40,174 nt of DNA from Methylocystis sp. Its GTDB lineage: Bacteria; Pseudomonadota; Alphaproteobacteria; Rhizobiales; Beijerinckiaceae. The position numbers were made by a program, and so were the translations under genes. Below are positions 1 to 9,329 of the stretch, in pieces. The stretch lies in assembly GCF_021731785.1 (NCBI RefSeq), contig NZ_JAKFWS010000051.1:1-40174 (forward strand), read 5' to 3'. The notes beneath the pieces are model-generated. The model saw only the letters and a list, made by a program, of their open reading frames with translations, was not told where the DNA came from and made no database searches. Each line of letters begins with the position of its first letter. The stretch's first letter is position 1.

Positions 1-609
1 ATGCAGCTGTCCGCGCAAGACGTCGAGCGCATCGCGCAAACCATCCGCAGCGCCGAAGACACAACGTCGGGCGAGATCGTCTGCGTGCTGGCGCGCCGTT
101 CGTCCGATTACGCCTACGTGCCGCCGCTCTGGGGCGCCTTCGCGGCGCTGGCGTCGCCCTGGCCGATGCTCCTGTTCACCGATCTGTCGACTCGCGAAAT
201 TTTTTCAGCGCAGATCGTGATCTTCGTCGTCGCGACGCTGTTCGTCTCATGGGGACCCGTGCGTTTTTTCCTGACGCCGCGCGCGGTCAAGCGCGCCCGC
301 GCTGCGCGCGAGGCGATCGAGCAATTCTTCTCGCGCGGCGTCGCCGCCACCAAGGGACGCACCGGCGTGCTAATCTTTGTCTCCTGCGCCGAGCGCTATG
401 CGCGCATCGTCGCCGACGACGCGATCGCCGCAAAAATCGCCAATGACGAATGGCGCGGCGCGCTGGATTTGCTGCTGGAAGAAATTCGGCACGAGCGAGT
501 GGCGGACGGTTTTGTCGCGGCGATCGAGGAATGCGCGCGCCTCTTGGCGCAGCACGCCCCGCCGGGCGCGAACGGCGACGAACTGCCGGACAAGATCTAT
601 GTGATCTAG
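1..609 (+). CDS. TPM-domain membrane protein
   Basis: A 202-residue protein. The N-terminal SGEIVCVL stretch and the later TGVLIFVSCAERYARIVAD stretch (about residues 120-140) match the TPM fold, a small alpha/beta domain found in bacterial membrane proteins and in plant photosystem-II repair factors. Two hydrophobic segments near residues 41-58 and 68-90 should anchor it in the inner membrane. In many proteobacteria such a short TPM protein follows LemA and a longer TPM protein; those genes would lie left of the window and cannot be checked. The ATG is the first base of the window, so an upstream start cannot be excluded. It converges on purD, with 38 bp between the stop codons. Biochemical role unknown. 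Confidence 0.8.
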   Translation: MQLSAQDVERIAQTIRSAEDTTSGEIVCVLARRSSDYAYVPPLWGAFAALASPWPMLLFTDLSTREIFSAQIVIFVVATLFVSWGPVRFFLTPRAVKRARAAREAIEQFFSRGVAATKGRTGVLIFVSCAERYARIVADDAIAAKIANDEWRGALDLLLEEIRHERVADGFVAAIEECARLLAQHAPPGANGDELPDKIYVI

Positions 610-647
610 CCAGTCACGGATTGGGCGCGCGACAGACCCGACGGCGT

Positions 648-1931
648 TTAGCGGGACTTCCTCTCCCGCGCGACTTCCCGCCAGCCGATGTCACGTCGGC
701 AAAAGCCGCCGGGCCAGTCGATGAGATCGACTGCAGCGTAAGCGCGCGCCTGCGCCTCGGCGACGCTTTCGCCAAGCGCGGTGATATTGAGCACACGCCC
801 GCCGGCGGCGAGGAGCCGGCCGCCTTCCTCGCGCGTGCCGGCGTGGGTGATCGTGACGCCCTCGACGGCTTCGGCGCTTTTCAGATTGCGGATTTCGGAA
901 CCGGTGATCGGCGTTCCCGGATAGTTTTGCGCCGCCAACACCACTGTCAGCGCCGCAAGCGGCGAGAACCGCGGCCGCGCCTGCGGCAATGCGCCTCGCG
1001 TCGAAGCAAGCATCAGCTCGAGAAGATCGCCTTCAAGGCGCGGCAGAACGGCTTGCGCCTCGGGATCGCCGAAGCGGCAGTTATATTCGATGAGCTTCGG
1101 CCCCTCCTTGGTGAGCATCAGTCCCGCGTAGAGCACGCCCTTGAACGGCGCGCCCGTTTCGCGCATCGCGCGCATGGTCGGTTCGATAATCTCGGACATC
1201 ACCCGAGCCTCGATCGCGGGCGTCACGACGGTGGCCGGCGAATAGGCGCCCATGCCGCCGGTATTGGGCCCTGTATCGCCGTCGCCGACCCGCTTATGAT
1301 CCTGCGCCGTGGCGAAAGGCAGCGCGCGGACGCCGTCGCAGATTGCAAAGAACGACGCCTCTTCGCCCTCAAGACATTCTTCGATGACCACTTCGGCGCC
1401 TGACAGGCCAAAGTCGCCGGCAAACATCGCCTGCACGGCCTGCTCCGCTTCCTCGAGCGTCTGGGCGACGACGACGCCCTTGCCGGCGGCGAGTCCGTCG
1501 GCCTTGACGACAATCGGCGCGCCATTCTCGCGCAGATACTGCAGCGCCGGCTCGAGCGCGCCGAAACGCGCGTAGCGCGCGGTCGGAATGCCGCTGTCGC
1601 GACACAAATCCTTTGTGAACCCCTTGGAGCCTTCAAGCTGAGCCGCCGCCTGCGTCGGGCCGAAAGCAAGCACGCCATGCTTCTCCAGCGCATCGACGAG
1701 ACCGCCGATCAGCGGCTGCTCGGGGCCCATGACGACGAGCGCAATTGCCGCCTCCCGACAAAAGTCGATGACGGCGGTGTGGTCGGCGACGTCGAGATCG
1801 ACGTTTTCGCCAATCCGCGCCGTTCCCGGATTGCCGGGCGCGATGTAAAGCCGCTTCAGCAGCGGGCTTCTTTTCAGCGCGAGAGCAATCGCATTTTCCC
1901 GGCCGCCTGATCCGATCAGAAGAACATTCAT
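648..1931 (-). CDS. purD: Phosphoribosylamine-glycine ligase (GAR synthetase)
   Basis: Cytosolic enzyme of de novo purine synthesis: 5-phosphoribosylamine + glycine + ATP gives glycinamide ribonucleotide. At 427 residues it has normal family length. Visible marks are the N-terminal glycine-rich GSGGRE loop (8-13), the ATP-grasp segment [15 protein letters not shown] (about 141-155), EGEEASFF, the [15 protein letters not shown] loop and the C-terminal [13 protein letters not shown] metal/ATP-binding motif. One oddity is that the family signature GGREHA reads GGRENA here (Asn13 where His is usual). No frameshift or truncation is seen, and the remaining motifs are intact, so I expect it to be functional. 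It is monocistronic by appearance, divergent from the membrane-protein gene on its right. Confidence 0.96.
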   Translation of the reverse strand: MNVLLIGSGGRENAIALALKRSPLLKRLYIAPGNPGTARIGENVDLDVADHTAVIDFCREAAIALVVMGPEQPLIGGLVDALEKHGVLAFGPTQAAAQLEGSKGFTKDLCRDSGIPTARYARFGALEPALQYLRENGAPIVVKADGLAAGKGVVVAQTLEEAEQAVQAMFAGDFGLSGAEVVIEECLEGEEASFFAICDGVRALPFATAQDHKRVGDGDTGPNTGGMGAYSPATVVTPAIEARVMSEIIEPTMRAMRETGAPFKGVLYAGLMLTKEGPKLIEYNCRFGDPEAQAVLPRLEGDLLELMLASTRGALPQARPRFSPLAALTVVLAAQNYPGTPITGSEIRNLKSAEAVEGVTITHAGTREEGGRLLAAGGRVLNITALGESVAEAQARAYAAVDLIDWPGGFCRRDIGWREVARERKSR

Positions 1932-2076
1932 AGCGCTGCGCCCGTCCGATTGCCTCGTTTCCGCTTGTAGAGCGCGTCGGCGTCAAAAGGCAATTTGACC
2001 CGGAAATGTTAGGCTTGCCCGCTGCATGAACGCCGCTAGCTAGCGCACCGGGGGGCGAGCGGCTGGAGTGTCCCAC

Positions 2077-2763
2077 ATGTCCATTACCCGAGATATCGCA
2101 TCCCATGACAACGCGGTCGCTTATGGCGGCCTCATCGACGCCATAGGGGGCGTCGCCACCATCGTCCTTGTGATTTGCGGTTTAGTCGGAATTTCGCCGG
2201 CAATGATGATCGCAATTGCGACGATCGTCTTCGGCGTCGCGCTCTTGATCCAGGGCGGAGCGATGCTATCGGACTATGCGCAAGTCGTATTTCCCGACGG
2301 CGCTCGGACTGCTACCCCTGAGCAGATGGGCGGCAATAGCCTTGCGCTCGTCTTTCTCGTCGGCGCGGGCGGAATCGTGCTCGGCGTACTGTCGCTTCTG
2401 GGGATCGCCGCGCCAGTCCTCACGCCGGTCGCCGTGATCGCCTTTGGCACCGCGCTGCTTCTGAGCAGCAACGCAGTATGGCGCCTCTATGTGCTTCGCC
2501 GCGCCTCCATGGCAATGGAGCCGACGAGCGTCGCGCAGTCGCAACACATTGGCGCGGAGATGCTCGCCAGCGAAATGGCGTCGGGCTCCGCCGGCATTCA
2601 GGCGCTCGCCGGATTGGCCGCGATTGTGCTCGGCATCCTGGCGCTCGCCGGCAATACCGCCGATCTCACCCTGATTCTCGTCGCGCTGCTCGCGCTCGGC
2701 GCGACGCTTGTGCTGACGGGCAGCACCCTGAGCGCCACGGTTCTGAGCTTTATGCGCAGCTGA
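2077..2763 (+). CDS. Small integral membrane protein with three similar hairpins
   Basis: A 228-residue, very hydrophobic protein not recognised as a named family. I chose ATG 2077 because CTGGAG (2063-2068) sits 8 nt upstream; an in-frame GTG at 2068 overlaps that site. Three 41-residue blocks (about 24-64, 95-135, 178-218) align without gaps. They share a Gly at block position 2, IVL at 6-8, a Leu at 13, a Gly at 15 in the first two blocks, a Gly at 30 and a hydrophobic tail. Each block looks like a two-helix membrane hairpin, giving about six transmembrane segments. The linkers are polar. A strong terminator follows, so it is probably its own transcription unit. Function cannot be assigned. 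Confidence 0.8.
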   Translation: MSITRDIASHDNAVAYGGLIDAIGGVATIVLVICGLVGISPAMMIAIATIVFGVALLIQGGAMLSDYAQVVFPDGARTATPEQMGGNSLALVFLVGAGGIVLGVLSLLGIAAPVLTPVAVIAFGTALLLSSNAVWRLYVLRRASMAMEPTSVAQSQHIGAEMLASEMASGSAGIQALAGLAAIVLGILALAGNTADLTLILVALLALGATLVLTGSTLSATVLSFMRS

Positions 2764-2786
2764 GCGCCCAGCCTGCCCGTAGAATC

Positions 2787-2819
2787 AATCCCCCCGGCGG
2801 CCGGCCGGGGGGATTTTTT
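2787..2819 (+). terminator. Rho-independent terminator
   Basis: A perfect 12-bp stem (2787-2798 with 2804-2815) with a 5-nt loop GGCCG is followed by a T run (2814-2819). It lies 23 bp after the stop codon of the membrane-protein gene and about 80 bp before ettA, so it insulates the two. The AAT at the left base of the stem also gives an A-tract for the other strand, but no minus-strand gene ends here. Confidence 0.93.
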
Positions 2820-2899
2820 CGTCCTCTCGACCCGACGGCTTCCCTCCAAGCGCGAAAATGCTCTAAACACAGCGCCAATCTCATCCATTGCGAGGCGAT

Positions 2900-4552
<1,653 letters not shown>

Positions 4553-4633
4553 GAAGCTGAAATAATTCTATCTCCGGCCCGCCGTAAAGCCGCGCGCTGT
4601 TTGGCGGTCAAGTTCTGGCGTCAATCTCGTCGC

Positions 4634-4963
4634 TCAATTTGGCGTCCGCCCGAACGCTTTCCGCAGTTCGTCTTTCGCCTGCCCGAGCACCTTCCGGCGC
4701 TCCTCGGACAGATCCTTGCCAGCTCTGTTGATGTAGAAAGTCAGCATGGACATGGCGGAACGAAACGGGTCCGCTTTGCGCCGGTCGCTCGCCCCCGCCG
4801 ACCTTTTCAGGGAGCGGGCGATCTTCGCAGGATCGTCCCATGTGAAGACGCCCGCATCGAGGTCGAGCGCGTTGCTGTGGCGCGTGACGTCGCCCGACCA
4901 GTAGTTGGTTGCGGTCTTTGAGCTTTTTGCCGACGAGCGGCGCTTCGACTGTTTCTGTGCCAT
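4634..4963 (-). CDS. DUF3175 domain protein
   Basis: A 109-residue, very basic protein. After a Lys/Ser/Arg-rich N-terminus it carries the conserved block beginning YWSGDVT, then FTWDDPAKIARSLKRSA and PFRSAMSMLTFYINRAGK, and ends with a KDELRKAFGR-like helix. This pattern I recognise as DUF3175, a domain of unknown function common in alphaproteobacteria and often met near Ku/LigD or stress genes (recalled, not checked). ATG 4963 was chosen because GAGG lies 6 nt upstream and the longer reading frame to 5041 adds a poor, non-conserved leader. It is divergent from the lipoprotein gene starting at 5109. No function is assigned. Confidence 0.82.
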   Translation of the reverse strand: MAQKQSKRRSSAKSSKTATNYWSGDVTRHSNALDLDAGVFTWDDPAKIARSLKRSAGASDRRKADPFRSAMSMLTFYINRAGKDLSEERRKVLGQAKDELRKAFGRTPN

Positions 4964-5108
4964 CGCCGCCTCGCGCCAAGGGATAGGCAGGCAGCTAGTT
5001 GACCTCCCCCAGAAATCAACGCCGGCAAGCATAGCCGCCACGATTTCGCCATCTGGGCATGGCGCATTTCCCGGCTGGGCCGTGGGCGGTCAACGAGGGG
5101 AATTTGGG

Positions 5109-5606
5109 ATGCGCTTACTCCGCCGGGCCGCCACCCTTGCCGCTTTCGGCGCTCTGTCGCTCGCGGGCTGCGCGCCGCAGGAATCTCCCGTCGCTTCGGC
5201 CCCCGCCGCCTATGACGAGGCCGCCCCGCCCAAGGCGCTCGCCGGCCAGGACGCGCTCCACGCCCGGATCGCCCATTACGCCCGCATCTACGACATTCCG
5301 GAATCGCTCATTCACCGCTCGATCCGCCGCGAGAGCAATTACAATCCCAACGCCCGGCACGGACCCTATTGGGGGCTGATGCAAATCCGTCACGACACGG
5401 CCCGACACATGGGCTACGACGGCCCGGCGAGCGGTCTCCTCGACGCCGACACCAATCTGGCCTTCGCGGTGCCTCATCTCGCCAATGCCTACAAGGTCAG
5501 CGGCGGCAATGAAGCGCGGGCGATCAGGCTCTACGCCGGCGGCTATTACTATGAAGCCAAGCGCAAGCACATGCTCGACGAGCTTCTGACCTCAGCCTCT
5601 CAGTAA
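5109..5606 (+). CDS. Lytic transglycosylase (SLT) lipoprotein
   Basis: A 165-residue exported lipoprotein. An Arg-rich start and hydrophobic stretch end in a lipobox (LAG-Cys21), so the mature N-terminus should be lipidated. The remaining protein is a compact SLT/goose-lysozyme-like domain that cleaves peptidoglycan glycan strands with 1,6-anhydro product formation. The catalytic Glu is most likely E75 in RRESNYNP, followed by GPYWGLMQIRHDTARHMGY and a C-terminal RLYAGGYYYEAKRK helix. ATG 5109 is preceded by GAGGGGAATTTGGG; the open frame extends upstream but that part is not plausible protein. It converges on lptA with only 10 bp between stop codons. Confidence 0.9.
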   Translation: MRLLRRAATLAAFGALSLAGCAPQESPVASAPAAYDEAAPPKALAGQDALHARIAHYARIYDIPESLIHRSIRRESNYNPNARHGPYWGLMQIRHDTARHMGYDGPASGLLDADTNLAFAVPHLANAYKVSGGNEARAIRLYAGGYYYEAKRKHMLDELLTSASQ

Positions 5607-5616
5607 CTTACGAAGC

Positions 5617-6147
5617 TTATTGGTTCTTGGGCATGAAGGTGCTGCGCACGCGGCCGCCTTGCGCCGCGCCGCCCTGAACGGTCGCCATGCCCGTCGCGAC
5701 GTCATAGACGAGCCGGTCGCCCTTCACGATGTTCTCGCCCTGGGTGAGCGTGACGTTGCCGATGAGATAGACCTTGTTTTCGGATTTGTCGTAGCTGCCG
5801 CGATCGCCAGTGCCGATCTGGTCTTTCGAAACGAGCGTCACCGGCCCTTCGACGTCGATGTGTTTGACCCGATCATTGGTCGTCTCCGCGGGCTGGCCGC
5901 TGCCCTTTCCTTCCAAAAAAATGATGAGGCGCGCGGCCTTCAATGTCGACGGCCCTTGCGTGACGATCACGCTGCCGGAATAGATGAGCTTCTGCTCCTT
6001 CTCGAAATAATCGAGCTTGCCGGCGTCGATATTGAGCGGATCCTTGGCTGAGGCGCCCGGCAGGATGCCGCCCGAGCGGCCCGCGGCGCTTGCCGGCGTC
6101 GCGGCGACGAGCGCAGCAAGGAGAAGAACGAGGGTGCGGCGGCGCAT
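5617..6147 (-). CDS. lptA: LPS-transport periplasmic bridge protein LptA
   Basis: Periplasmic OstA-like beta-jellyroll protein of 176 residues that bridges LptC in the inner membrane and LptD in the outer membrane for lipopolysaccharide export. The N-terminus is a clear cleavable signal peptide (MRRRTLVLLLAALVAATPASAA). The body has the family pattern: PLNIDAGKLDYFEKEQKLIYSGSV, then TLKAARLIIFLEG, and later ENIVKGDRLVYDVATGMATV. Its ATG directly abuts the TAA of lptC with no spacer, so the two should be translationally coupled. In alphaproteobacteria an ABC ATPase gene lptB usually follows lptA; it does not do so here. Confidence 0.92.
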   Translation of the reverse strand: MRRRTLVLLLAALVAATPASAAGRSGGILPGASAKDPLNIDAGKLDYFEKEQKLIYSGSVIVTQGPSTLKAARLIIFLEGKGSGQPAETTNDRVKHIDVEGPVTLVSKDQIGTGDRGSYDKSENKVYLIGNVTLTQGENIVKGDRLVYDVATGMATVQGGAAQGGRVRSTFMPKNQ

Positions 6148-6870
6148 TTAGTCCTTGGTCGCGGCGCCGGAAGTTTGCGAAGGCGCCTCGCCCTCACCGT
6201 ATAGCACCGAATGGACGCCGCCCGCGAAACTCGCGCGCCGCTCTTTTTGAGAAAATTCGACCGACTGCGCCGTGACCTCGCCGCCATCGATCTTCAAGAG
6301 CACGGGCTTGTCGGACGTCATCGTGCTGGCCTTCAAATCCATCACCGCCGACTCGAGCCGCATATCGAAATTCTTGTCGTCTCGGATATTGACGCCGCCG
6401 GTCATGTCGGCGCGATCGGCCTTCCTGTTGTAGACTCCCTTTTCCGCCGACATGACGATGGAATTGTCCTTGGTGTTTTCGACCCGAACTTCGAGTTGAT
6501 CGAGCTCGAAGACGTCCGGCTTTGCAAGATCCTGAACGCCGACGACGGCGCGCACCTCATAGGGGCGCCCGTCCTTGCGATAGCCGACGAGTTTGGGGCT
6601 TTCGATGACGATGCGGGAGCCCTTCAGCGCGACCCGCGCCAGGCTCAGGTCGGCCGGCAGAAAGCGCAGCGAGCTGATCAGCAGGCCGAGGCCGACGATT
6701 CCGACGACGCCGCCAGCCCCCCAAAGGAACCAGCGCCGAAGCCGCGTAACCCGCGAGGTATGGCGCAGCGCCTCCGGAAAGGCGTTCTGGCGCGGCAAGA
6801 CAAGCGCGCCGAGGCGATCGCGGGCGCTGGGCGCCGGGAAAACGTCAGTCATGCTGAAATCGTGCGGCAT
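6148..6870 (-). CDS. lptC: LPS-transport inner-membrane protein LptC
   Basis: Bitopic inner-membrane protein of 240 residues that receives LPS from the LptBFG transporter and passes it to LptA. There is a cytosolic N-terminus of about 45 residues, one transmembrane helix (about 49-68, FLWGAGGVVGIVGLGLLISS), and a periplasmic beta-rich domain with alternating short strands (PKLVGYRKDGRPYEVRA, MSAEKGVYNRKADRADMTGG). It is longer at the N-terminus than E. coli LptC, which is usual for rhizobial homologues. A second Met at codon 7 (6852) is an alternative start; neither has a convincing Shine-Dalgarno. It sits 32 bp after the ribonuclease D-type gene and runs directly into lptA. Confidence 0.9.
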   Translation of the reverse strand: MPHDFSMTDVFPAPSARDRLGALVLPRQNAFPEALRHTSRVTRLRRWFLWGAGGVVGIVGLGLLISSLRFLPADLSLARVALKGSRIVIESPKLVGYRKDGRPYEVRAVVGVQDLAKPDVFELDQLEVRVENTKDNSIVMSAEKGVYNRKADRADMTGGVNIRDDKNFDMRLESAVMDLKASTMTSDKPVLLKIDGGEVTAQSVEFSQKERRASFAGGVHSVLYGEGEAPSQTSGAATKD

Positions 6871-6902
6871 GCAGGTGGCGAATTCGAGGCGAAGCCAAAG
6901 TC

Positions 6903-7517
6903 TTATTCGTGGGCGAAAATATCCGTGTCGGGCCAGCCGGCGAGGTCGAGCCGGGCGCGGGCGGGCAGAAAATCGAAACAGGCCTGGGCCAATTCGGCCC
7001 GTCCCTCGCGGGCCAGCATCGCGTCAAGCCTGTCCTTGAGCTGATGCAGATAGAGAACGTCCGAGGCCGCATAGGCCTGCTGCGCGTCGGAAAGAATGGG
7101 CGCGCCCCAGTCGGACGACTGCTGCTGCTTCGATATCTCGACGCCCAAAATCTCGCGCACGAGATCCTTGAGGCCGTGCCGGTCCGTATAGGTGCGGGCG
7201 AGCTTTGAGGCGATTTTGGTGCAATAGACTGGCGCCGGAACGAAGCCGAAGGTCTTGGCCAGGACGCCGATGTCAAACCTGGCGAAGTGGAAGAGCTTTA
7301 GAACCGCCGGATCGGCCAGCAGGCGCTCGAGATTGGGCGCGCGCGTCTGACCGCGCGCGAACTGAACAAGCTCGGCGTTCCCATCGCCGAAAGAAAGCTG
7401 GGCCAGGCACAGCCGGTCGCGATAGGGATTAAGGCCCAGAGTTTCGGTGTCGATCGCGACAATGGGGCCAGCGCCGATCCCCTCGGGGAGATCGCCCTGG
7501 TGCAGGCGGATGGTCAT
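6903..7517 (-). CDS. Ribonuclease D-type 3'-5' exonuclease
   Basis: A 204-residue, single-domain DEDD exonuclease. Visible are the ExoI motif with D23 and E25 (VAIDTETLGLNPYRDRLCLAQLS), the ExoII region KLFHFARFDIGVLAKTFG, and the ExoIII YAASDVLYLHQLKDRL segment with its Tyr/Asp pair (DEDDy subclass). The HRDC domains of full-length RNase D are absent, as in the short alphaproteobacterial versions. It probably trims structured RNA 3' ends in the cytosol. I chose ATG 7517 because family conservation begins at MTIRLHQGDLP; the frame is open to 7613 but the extra residues are Arg-rich and not conserved-looking. It heads the lptC-lptA run on the minus strand. Confidence 0.88.
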   Translation of the reverse strand: MTIRLHQGDLPEGIGAGPIVAIDTETLGLNPYRDRLCLAQLSFGDGNAELVQFARGQTRAPNLERLLADPAVLKLFHFARFDIGVLAKTFGFVPAPVYCTKIASKLARTYTDRHGLKDLVREILGVEISKQQQSSDWGAPILSDAQQAYAASDVLYLHQLKDRLDAMLAREGRAELAQACFDFLPARARLDLAGWPDTDIFAHE

Positions 7518-7679
7518 GCGGCTCGAATCATTCACAGTGGAGGGGGCAGTGTATCGCAGAATGCGCAAAGCTTGTCGAAGCGTGCCGGCCAGGCGGCGCC
7601 GGTCTCGCTTCATAACCGGGGCGAATTATGTAAGCATTGTTGCGCGGTCTACGGACCTTCCAGCTTGGGGATTAACCGT

Positions 7680-7880
7680 ATGCGTTACTTGATCGCTGTC
7701 ATTCTCATCTGCGCGGTCGCTGCGCCGGCCGCATCCGCCGCCTCGTCAAAGAGCAACGCGAAATCGGTTTCGGCGTCAAAGTCGGACCCGGGGACCAAAA
7801 GCGGCAAACGCAGTCGGCAGAGCTCTGAGTCCAAGGGACTCGGCGGCATCCATCCGCTGGTCGGCAGCGGCGACTATTAG
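7680..7880 (+). CDS. Small secreted Ser/Lys-rich protein
   Basis: A 66-residue product with a good signal peptide (hydrophobic residues 2-20 ending in an AASA-A cleavage site). The mature part is short and disordered, rich in Ser, Lys and Gly, with GGIHPLVGSGDY at the end. It is too short for any fold call. A GGGG run about 10 nt upstream of ATG 7680 may serve as ribosome binding site. The following 122 bp to the next gene contain a GC hairpin (7919-7924 with 7931-7936) without a T run. I do not recognise a family. Confidence 0.6.
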   Translation: MRYLIAVILICAVAAPAASAASSKSNAKSVSASKSDPGTKSGKRSRQSSESKGLGGIHPLVGSGDY

Positions 7881-8002
7881 GCGCGGGTGAAGGCGCAGGG
7901 CGGCTCCGGCTGGCGTTTGGCGGGAGGCGGCCCGCCGAACCGCCCCGTTGACGCGAAACGAATTCGCTGGTCAGACGCCCGCCATGTCTTCATTCTATTG
8001 CG

Positions 8003-9199
8003 ATGCAAAAGTCGCCGAATGACAAGAGCGCGCCAGTGATCGATCTGCCAAACGGCCTTAACGGCTCCGACCGCCGCTTCAACACGCTGGTCATTGAATT
8101 AGCGATCCGCCTGTTCGCGATCGGCGCGTTGATCTACTGGACCTTCATCATCATCCTGCCGTTCGCGGCGATCATTCTCTGGAGCGTCGTGCTCGCCGTG
8201 GCGCTCTATCCGATTTACCGGGTGGTGGCCGAATTGTTGGGCGGTCGGCCGATAACAGCCGCAGTATTGATGACGATCGCCGGTCTCGTGCTGATCATCG
8301 GACCGGTCACATGGATGGCGGTCGGCGCGATCGATCCCATCAAGGCGGTGGTGGCCGGGTTCGACAATGGCGACATCGCGATTCCGCCGCCGCCGGCGTC
8401 GATCAAGGATTGGCCGTTCATCGGCGAGCAGCTCTATTCCTTCTGGCTCTTAGCCTCGACCAATCTGCGCAGCGCGTTCACGCAGGTGCTTCCGCAGTTG
8501 AAGCCCGCCGGTGAATTTTTGCTCGACATGGCGAAGAGCGCGGGCGCGGGCACGCTCAAATTCCTGGTCTCCGTCCTGCTTATGGGCTTCATTCTCGCCG
8601 CCGCGCCGCAATTGCTCGCGGGGACCCGCGCGCTGTCGCGGCGCATCGATCCGTCGAGCGGCGAGAAATTCGTCGATCTCGCCGGCGCCACGATCAACGC
8701 CGTTTCCCGCGGCGTCATGGGCCTCTCGCTGATGCAGGCGGCGATCGGCGGAATCGGCATGTATCTCGCCGACGTGCCCGGCGCGAGCCTGCTGACGATC
8801 GCCATTCTGGTGCTCGGCATCATCCAGATCGGACCGCTGCTCGTCGTGGCGCCCGTCATTTTCTGGGCCTGGACGACCCTCACGCCGGGTCCCGCCCTGG
8901 CGCTGACGGTCTGCATGCTCAGCGTCAACTACATGGACAATGTGCTGAAGCCCTTCATCTTCGCACATGGGCTGTCGACGCCGATCCCGGTGATTTTCGT
9001 CGGCGTGATCGGCGGCGTTCTGGCGCATGGAATCGCCGGCCTGTTCGCAGGACCGGTGGTGCTTGCCGTCGTCTGGGAGCTGGCGAAAGCCTGGATCGCC
9101 GACGACCTGAAGGTGGTCAACGAATCGGAAGCCGAGCCGGATTTCAAAGTGGAAAAGCCGCCCGGGCTACCGTCCGCGCAGGGCGTTAAGAACCTTTAG
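8003..9199 (+). CDS. AI-2E family transporter (PerM/YdiK type)
   Basis: A 398-residue polytopic inner-membrane protein of the AI-2E exporter family (TqsA/PerM/YdiK relatives); members export autoinducer-2 or other small solutes, and the substrate here is not predictable. There are about eight hydrophobic segments: a pair at the N-terminus (about 30-75), one near 85-105, and a dense cluster from 185 to 370. The family-typical region LMQAAIGGIGMYLADVPGASL, the run ILVLGIIQIGPLL, and the late GGVLAHGIAGLFAGPVVLAVVWEL are present. The last about 50 codons lie in a 185-bp sequence repeated at 12572-12756. Its stop codon lies within what was, before an insertion, the 3' end of the convergent mltB-type gene. 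There is no clear Shine-Dalgarno at ATG 8003. Confidence 0.9.
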   Translation: MQKSPNDKSAPVIDLPNGLNGSDRRFNTLVIELAIRLFAIGALIYWTFIIILPFAAIILWSVVLAVALYPIYRVVAELLGGRPITAAVLMTIAGLVLIIGPVTWMAVGAIDPIKAVVAGFDNGDIAIPPPPASIKDWPFIGEQLYSFWLLASTNLRSAFTQVLPQLKPAGEFLLDMAKSAGAGTLKFLVSVLLMGFILAAAPQLLAGTRALSRRIDPSSGEKFVDLAGATINAVSRGVMGLSLMQAAIGGIGMYLADVPGASLLTIAILVLGIIQIGPLLVVAPVIFWAWTTLTPGPALALTVCMLSVNYMDNVLKPFIFAHGLSTPIPVIFVGVIGGVLAHGIAGLFAGPVVLAVVWELAKAWIADDLKVVNESEAEPDFKVEKPPGLPSAQGVKNL

Positions 9200-9234
9200 G
9201 CTGGCGCGGCCGTTGCGCTGCAGGCCGGCGCGCG
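9050..9234 (+). repeat. Direct repeat, left copy (185 bp) flanking the hypX/glxA segment
   Basis: This segment matches 12572-12756 with about ten mismatches by my count (roughly 95% identity) and no gaps, at a constant offset of 3522. It contains the functional 3' end of the AI-2E transporter gene plus, on the other strand, about 36 bp of the 3' end of the MltB-type gene. Beyond 9234 similarity to the transglycosylase gene becomes patchy and out of frame (a GGCGATC block recurs with a 1-nt shift). Far too long for a transposase target duplication. Confidence 0.9.
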
Positions 9235-9329
9235 AGCTTGCGGGTGGCGATCAGGGGTCGAATGGCGCACGCGGACGCCGAAGACCTACGCCGCTCGACG
9301 CCCAAAACCGCGAGATATTCATGGAGCCA

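Noticed and set aside
450-1403. Open frame of 317 codons antisense to purD
   Set aside because: purD motifs are clear on the other strand; this product is Arg-rich and featureless.
7919-7936. Terminator after the small secreted protein gene
   Set aside because: A GGCGGG/CCCGCC hairpin exists but lacks a T run and is common by chance in such GC-rich spacers.
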